DNA of 17,976 nucleotides, taken from Bacteroides_D sp963546395. Its GTDB lineage: Bacteria > Bacteroidota > Bacteroidia > Bacteroidales > CAJPTX01. The stretch covers positions 1-17,976 of the forward strand of contig CAUUMS010000029.1 of assembly GCA_963546395.1 (NCBI GenBank), in the 5' to 3' direction. The position numbers were made by a program, and so were the translations under genes. Position 1 is the first letter of the stretch, and the number at the start of each line of letters is the position of its first letter. Below the pieces are notes generated by a model. The model searched no databases. It was not told the DNA's origin and worked only from the letters and a program-made list of their open reading frames with translations. This document shows positions 16,051-17,976 of the stretch, piece by piece.

Positions 16051-16069
16051 AGAATGGCTTTGCCGTTCT
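16051..16069 (+). promoter_or_regulatory. Leader hairpin and ribosome-binding site of the BspA-like gene
   Basis: AGAATGGC-TTT-GCCGTTCT forms an 8-bp stem with one G-U pair, ending 16 bases before the ATG. GAGGA (16076-16080) then stands five bases before the ATG at 16086, a better ribosome-binding site than most genes here have. This supports the chosen start. Confidence 0.45.
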
Positions 16070-16085
16070 ACCAATGAGGACATCC

Positions 16086-17976
16086 ATGAATCGATTCGGA
16101 CGATACGCTAGCCGCATGCTGGTAGCAATAGCCCTCCTCGCGGGCTGGGCGAGCCAGGGATATGCCCAGGGAAAACCGTTTGTGACGCGGTGGCACGCTG
16201 AGAAGGGGACATCCATCAAGCTTCCCATCAAGGGCACTAACTACCGGCTGGTTTGGAAAAAGGCTAACGGGGAGATCATCGAGTCGAAATCGGCTACCAG
16301 CGACTACGAGAAGCCCCAACTCTTTCAGGCCCCGGAGACGGGCGATTACATCGCCGAGGTTGGGCCCGAGGGTGTGGAGTTCATTCGAAATGACTACTCA
16401 TTCTTTGACAGTAAATACCTCTACGCAACGCCCGAGAAGCTCATGGAGGTGGTGCGGTGGGGCGATGTGGCCTGGACGAGCATGAAGGACGCTTTTCACG
16501 GCTGCGAGAGTATGGAATTGGGGCCAGAGGTGGGGGTGCCTAACCTGTCGAATGTCAAGGACATGAGTGGCATGTTCGTGCGGTGCATGAAGTTGAATCA
16601 GCCGCTGCAAGCGTGGGATGTGTCGAAGGTGACGAATATGGGGCTCATGTTCGACGATTGCTACCTATTCAACCAGCCACTGGCGGCCTGGAATGTCTCC
16701 AGCGTGGAGGATATGACCGCGATGTTCGACGGCTGCCACTCGTTCAATCAGCCCCTCAGCGGATGGGATGTGTCGAAGGTGAAGACGATGAGCAGCATGT
16801 TCTCCAATTGCCACGAGTTCAATCAGCCACTGGAGCAGTGGGATGTGCGCAGCGTGGAGAACATGGTCATGATGCTGTACAATTGCCGGTCGTTCAATCA
16901 GCCGCTAGAGGGGTGGGATGTGTCGCGCGTGAAGCGGCTGGGGGGCCTGCTCGATGGATGCCTGTCGTTTAACCACCCCCTCGGGCGTTGGAAGATCCGT
17001 GTGGTAAAGGTGAATTCGGCTATTCCCCGCGTGGGAATTGGCAGGTGTGGTATGAGTCCGGCTAACTACGCGGCCACGCTAGCCGGTTGGGCGGCCGATG
17101 CTGATATCGCTACAGGCGTGACGCTCGAGGCGGAAGAGCTATACTACGACAAGGATGACCCGAATCGCAAAAAGCTCATCGATGAGAAGCAGTGGAAGAT
17201 AGAGAAAGACACGACGGTACCCTACATTCTCCTAGGCCCTGAGACTGTGATTGTTGGTCAGAAGGTGCAGATGTCGGTGAAATTCTTTGACTTTATTTCT
17301 AAGGAGCAGCAAAAGGCGTTAACCTGGAGTACGCCGGATCCGAGCGTAGCTAAGGTAGATGAGCATGGGCTCGTGACGGGGGTGCGGAAAGGGCTCTCCA
17401 CAGTGTATGCAAAATGGGGTAAGCTCCATCGCCACCTCCATTTCAAGGTGCTCGAGTCGGAGATACCGGTGACGAGTGTCACTGTAACCCCTACGGCCAT
17501 GAACATGATGGTCGGCGACTCCCCAGTGGTACTCGGTCTATCTGTCAAGCCGTACGATGCGACCAATAAGGATATCACCTGGAGCGCAGAGCCCCAGGGT
17601 ATCGTCAGCGTCGATGCGCAGGGCAGGGTCACCCCCATCAAGGCTGGGGCTGCGCAGGTCATCGCCAAGGCCCACAATGGTAAGCAGGGGGTATGCCAGG
17701 TGACCGTGAAGGAGCCGGCCACGCCACCCGCTGTGGCCGTGGAGCGTGTCAATGTGACCCCCGCATCGCTCACATTGACCGTGGGAGAGGCTCCAGCCAC
17801 CCTTGAGGCCACCGTGGAGCCGGCAAATGCTACCAATAAGGGCATCACCTGGAGCACGGAGCCCCAGGGTATCGTCAGCGTCGATGCGCTGGGTAGGGTT
17901 ACCCCTATCAAGGCAGGGGCTGCGCAGGTCATCGCCAAGGCGCACAACGGCAAGCAGGGGGTATGCCAGGTGACCG
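16086..17976 (+). CDS. BspA-like surface protein with DUF285 and BIG_2 repeats (partial)
   Basis: The frame is open from ATG 16086 through the right edge (630 residues seen). A signal peptide (MNRFGRYASRMLVAIALLAGWASQGYAQ, residues 1-28) exports it. A short beta-rich domain (30-115) follows. Residues about 120-305 hold DUF285 repeats of exactly 25 residues, with FNQPL at 195, 220, 245 and 270 and degenerate copies at 170 and 295, each followed by W[DN]VS.V..M..MF..C. The typical DUF285 end (NYAATLAGWA ... KLIDEKQW) comes next. At least three bacterial Ig-like BIG_2 domains then follow: about 380-456 (divergent), 461-541 and 551-630 onward. BspA-type proteins of oral Bacteroidales bind host matrix and other bacteria. 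The C-terminus, where a sorting signal would lie, is outside the window. Long reverse frames here are shadows. Confidence 0.88.
   Translation, partial: MNRFGRYASRMLVAIALLAGWASQGYAQGKPFVTRWHAEKGTSIKLPIKGTNYRLVWKKANGEIIESKSATSDYEKPQLFQAPETGDYIAEVGPEGVEFIRNDYSFFDSKYLYATPEKLMEVVRWGDVAWTSMKDAFHGCESMELGPEVGVPNLSNVKDMSGMFVRCMKLNQPLQAWDVSKVTNMGLMFDDCYLFNQPLAAWNVSSVEDMTAMFDGCHSFNQPLSGWDVSKVKTMSSMFSNCHEFNQPLEQWDVRSVENMVMMLYNCRSFNQPLEGWDVSRVKRLGGLLDGCLSFNHPLGRWKIRVVKVNSAIPRVGIGRCGMSPANYAATLAGWAADADIATGVTLEAEELYYDKDDPNRKKLIDEKQWKIEKDTTVPYILLGPETVIVGQKVQMSVKFFDFISKEQQKALTWSTPDPSVAKVDEHGLVTGVRKGLSTVYAKWGKLHRHLHFKVLESEIPVTSVTVTPTAMNMMVGDSPVVLGLSVKPYDATNKDITWSAEPQGIVSVDAQGRVTPIKAGAAQVIAKAHNGKQGVCQVTVKEPATPPAVAVERVNVTPASLTLTVGEAPATLEATVEPANATNKGITWSTEPQGIVSVDALGRVTPIKAGAAQVIAKAHNGKQGVCQVT
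16593..16991 (+). repeat. 75-bp coding repeats (DUF285 units)
   Basis: Units of 75 bases encode the 25-residue DUF285 repeat; the phrase for FNQPL and WDV recurs at fixed spacing. DNA identity between units is moderate, so the array is old compared with the BIG_2 repeats that follow. Confidence 0.75.
17562..17976 (+). repeat. Near-identical direct repeats in BIG_2 domains (270-bp period)
   Basis: The segment 17562-17706 recurs at 17832-17976 with 12 differences in 145 bases by hand count, a period of 270 bases or 90 residues. The second copy runs into the window edge, so more units may follow. Confidence 0.85.

Noticed and set aside
15841..16085. Invertible-promoter idea for the BspA-like gene, based on inverted repeats
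   Set aside because: The repeats are nested hairpins or single dyads rather than two identical sites flanking a promoter, and no recombinase gene is nearby.
16593..16991. Regular 75-base repeats considered as a CRISPR-like array
   Set aside because: The repeats are coding, in frame and diverged, with no unique spacers between identical repeats.
17258..17953. Long reverse-strand open frame of about 231 codons, and a second at 17538-17945
   Set aside because: Both lie antisense to the BspA-like gene. Their repeats simply mirror the BIG_2 repeats, and the forward frame has a signal peptide and recognised domains.

Overview
The window is 17,976 bases of GC-rich chromosome from a Bacteroidetes bacterium, most likely of the order Bacteroidales (Porphyromonas-like). 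Three things point there. Several genes are preceded by the Bacteroidetes-type -7 box TAnnTTTG. The outer-membrane machinery is of Bacteroidales flavour: a TonB-dependent receptor, an Omp85-family protein and a BspA-like surface protein with DUF285 and BIG_2 repeats. The aminopeptidase P and DUF89 proteins also resemble Bacteroidales versions. The species cannot be named from the sequence alone.

Layout. 1-132 is the end of an unidentified forward gene with a strong intrinsic terminator (165-198). 133-614 holds no credible gene but several inverted repeats. 615-1886 (reverse) is a MacB/FtsX-type ABC permease, and 2052-3449 (reverse) is an M24B aminopeptidase P. Divergent from it, 3693-5840 (forward) is a TonB-dependent receptor. 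Convergent to that, 5939-6913 (reverse) is a DUF89 protein with altered active-site residues. A near-consensus promoter (7028-7058) starts a forward cluster: a SiaC-family DUF1987 protein (7119-7517), a nitroreductase (7534-8283) and an Omp85/BamA-family outer-membrane protein (about 8352-10151). gyrB (10178-12154, reverse) meets that cluster tail to tail. After a gene-poor 0.5-kb spacer comes a PcrA/UvrD-type helicase (12711-14867, forward).

The last 3.1 kb is accessory in character. It has an orphan colicin-type immunity gene (15053-15319), a hairpin-rich intergenic region, a 61-residue two-repeat microprotein (15614-15799), a perfect 18-bp hairpin (15853-15893) and the start of a large secreted BspA-like protein (16086 to beyond the window end). 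That gene is open at the right edge and carries 25-residue DUF285 repeats followed by Ig-like BIG_2 repeats that are near-identical at DNA level.

How the genes relate. The housekeeping genes (gyrB, helicase, aminopeptidase P) look ordinary. Most neighbours are convergent or divergent single genes; the only likely operon is SiaC-like, nitroreductase and perhaps Omp85. I did not find one clearly new multi-gene system. The best leads are the island at 14.9-16.1 kb (orphan immunity gene, repeat microprotein, unusual RNA-like hairpins) and the DUF89 protein that has lost a near-invariant metal-site residue. All family assignments are from reading motifs by eye; no database search was run.
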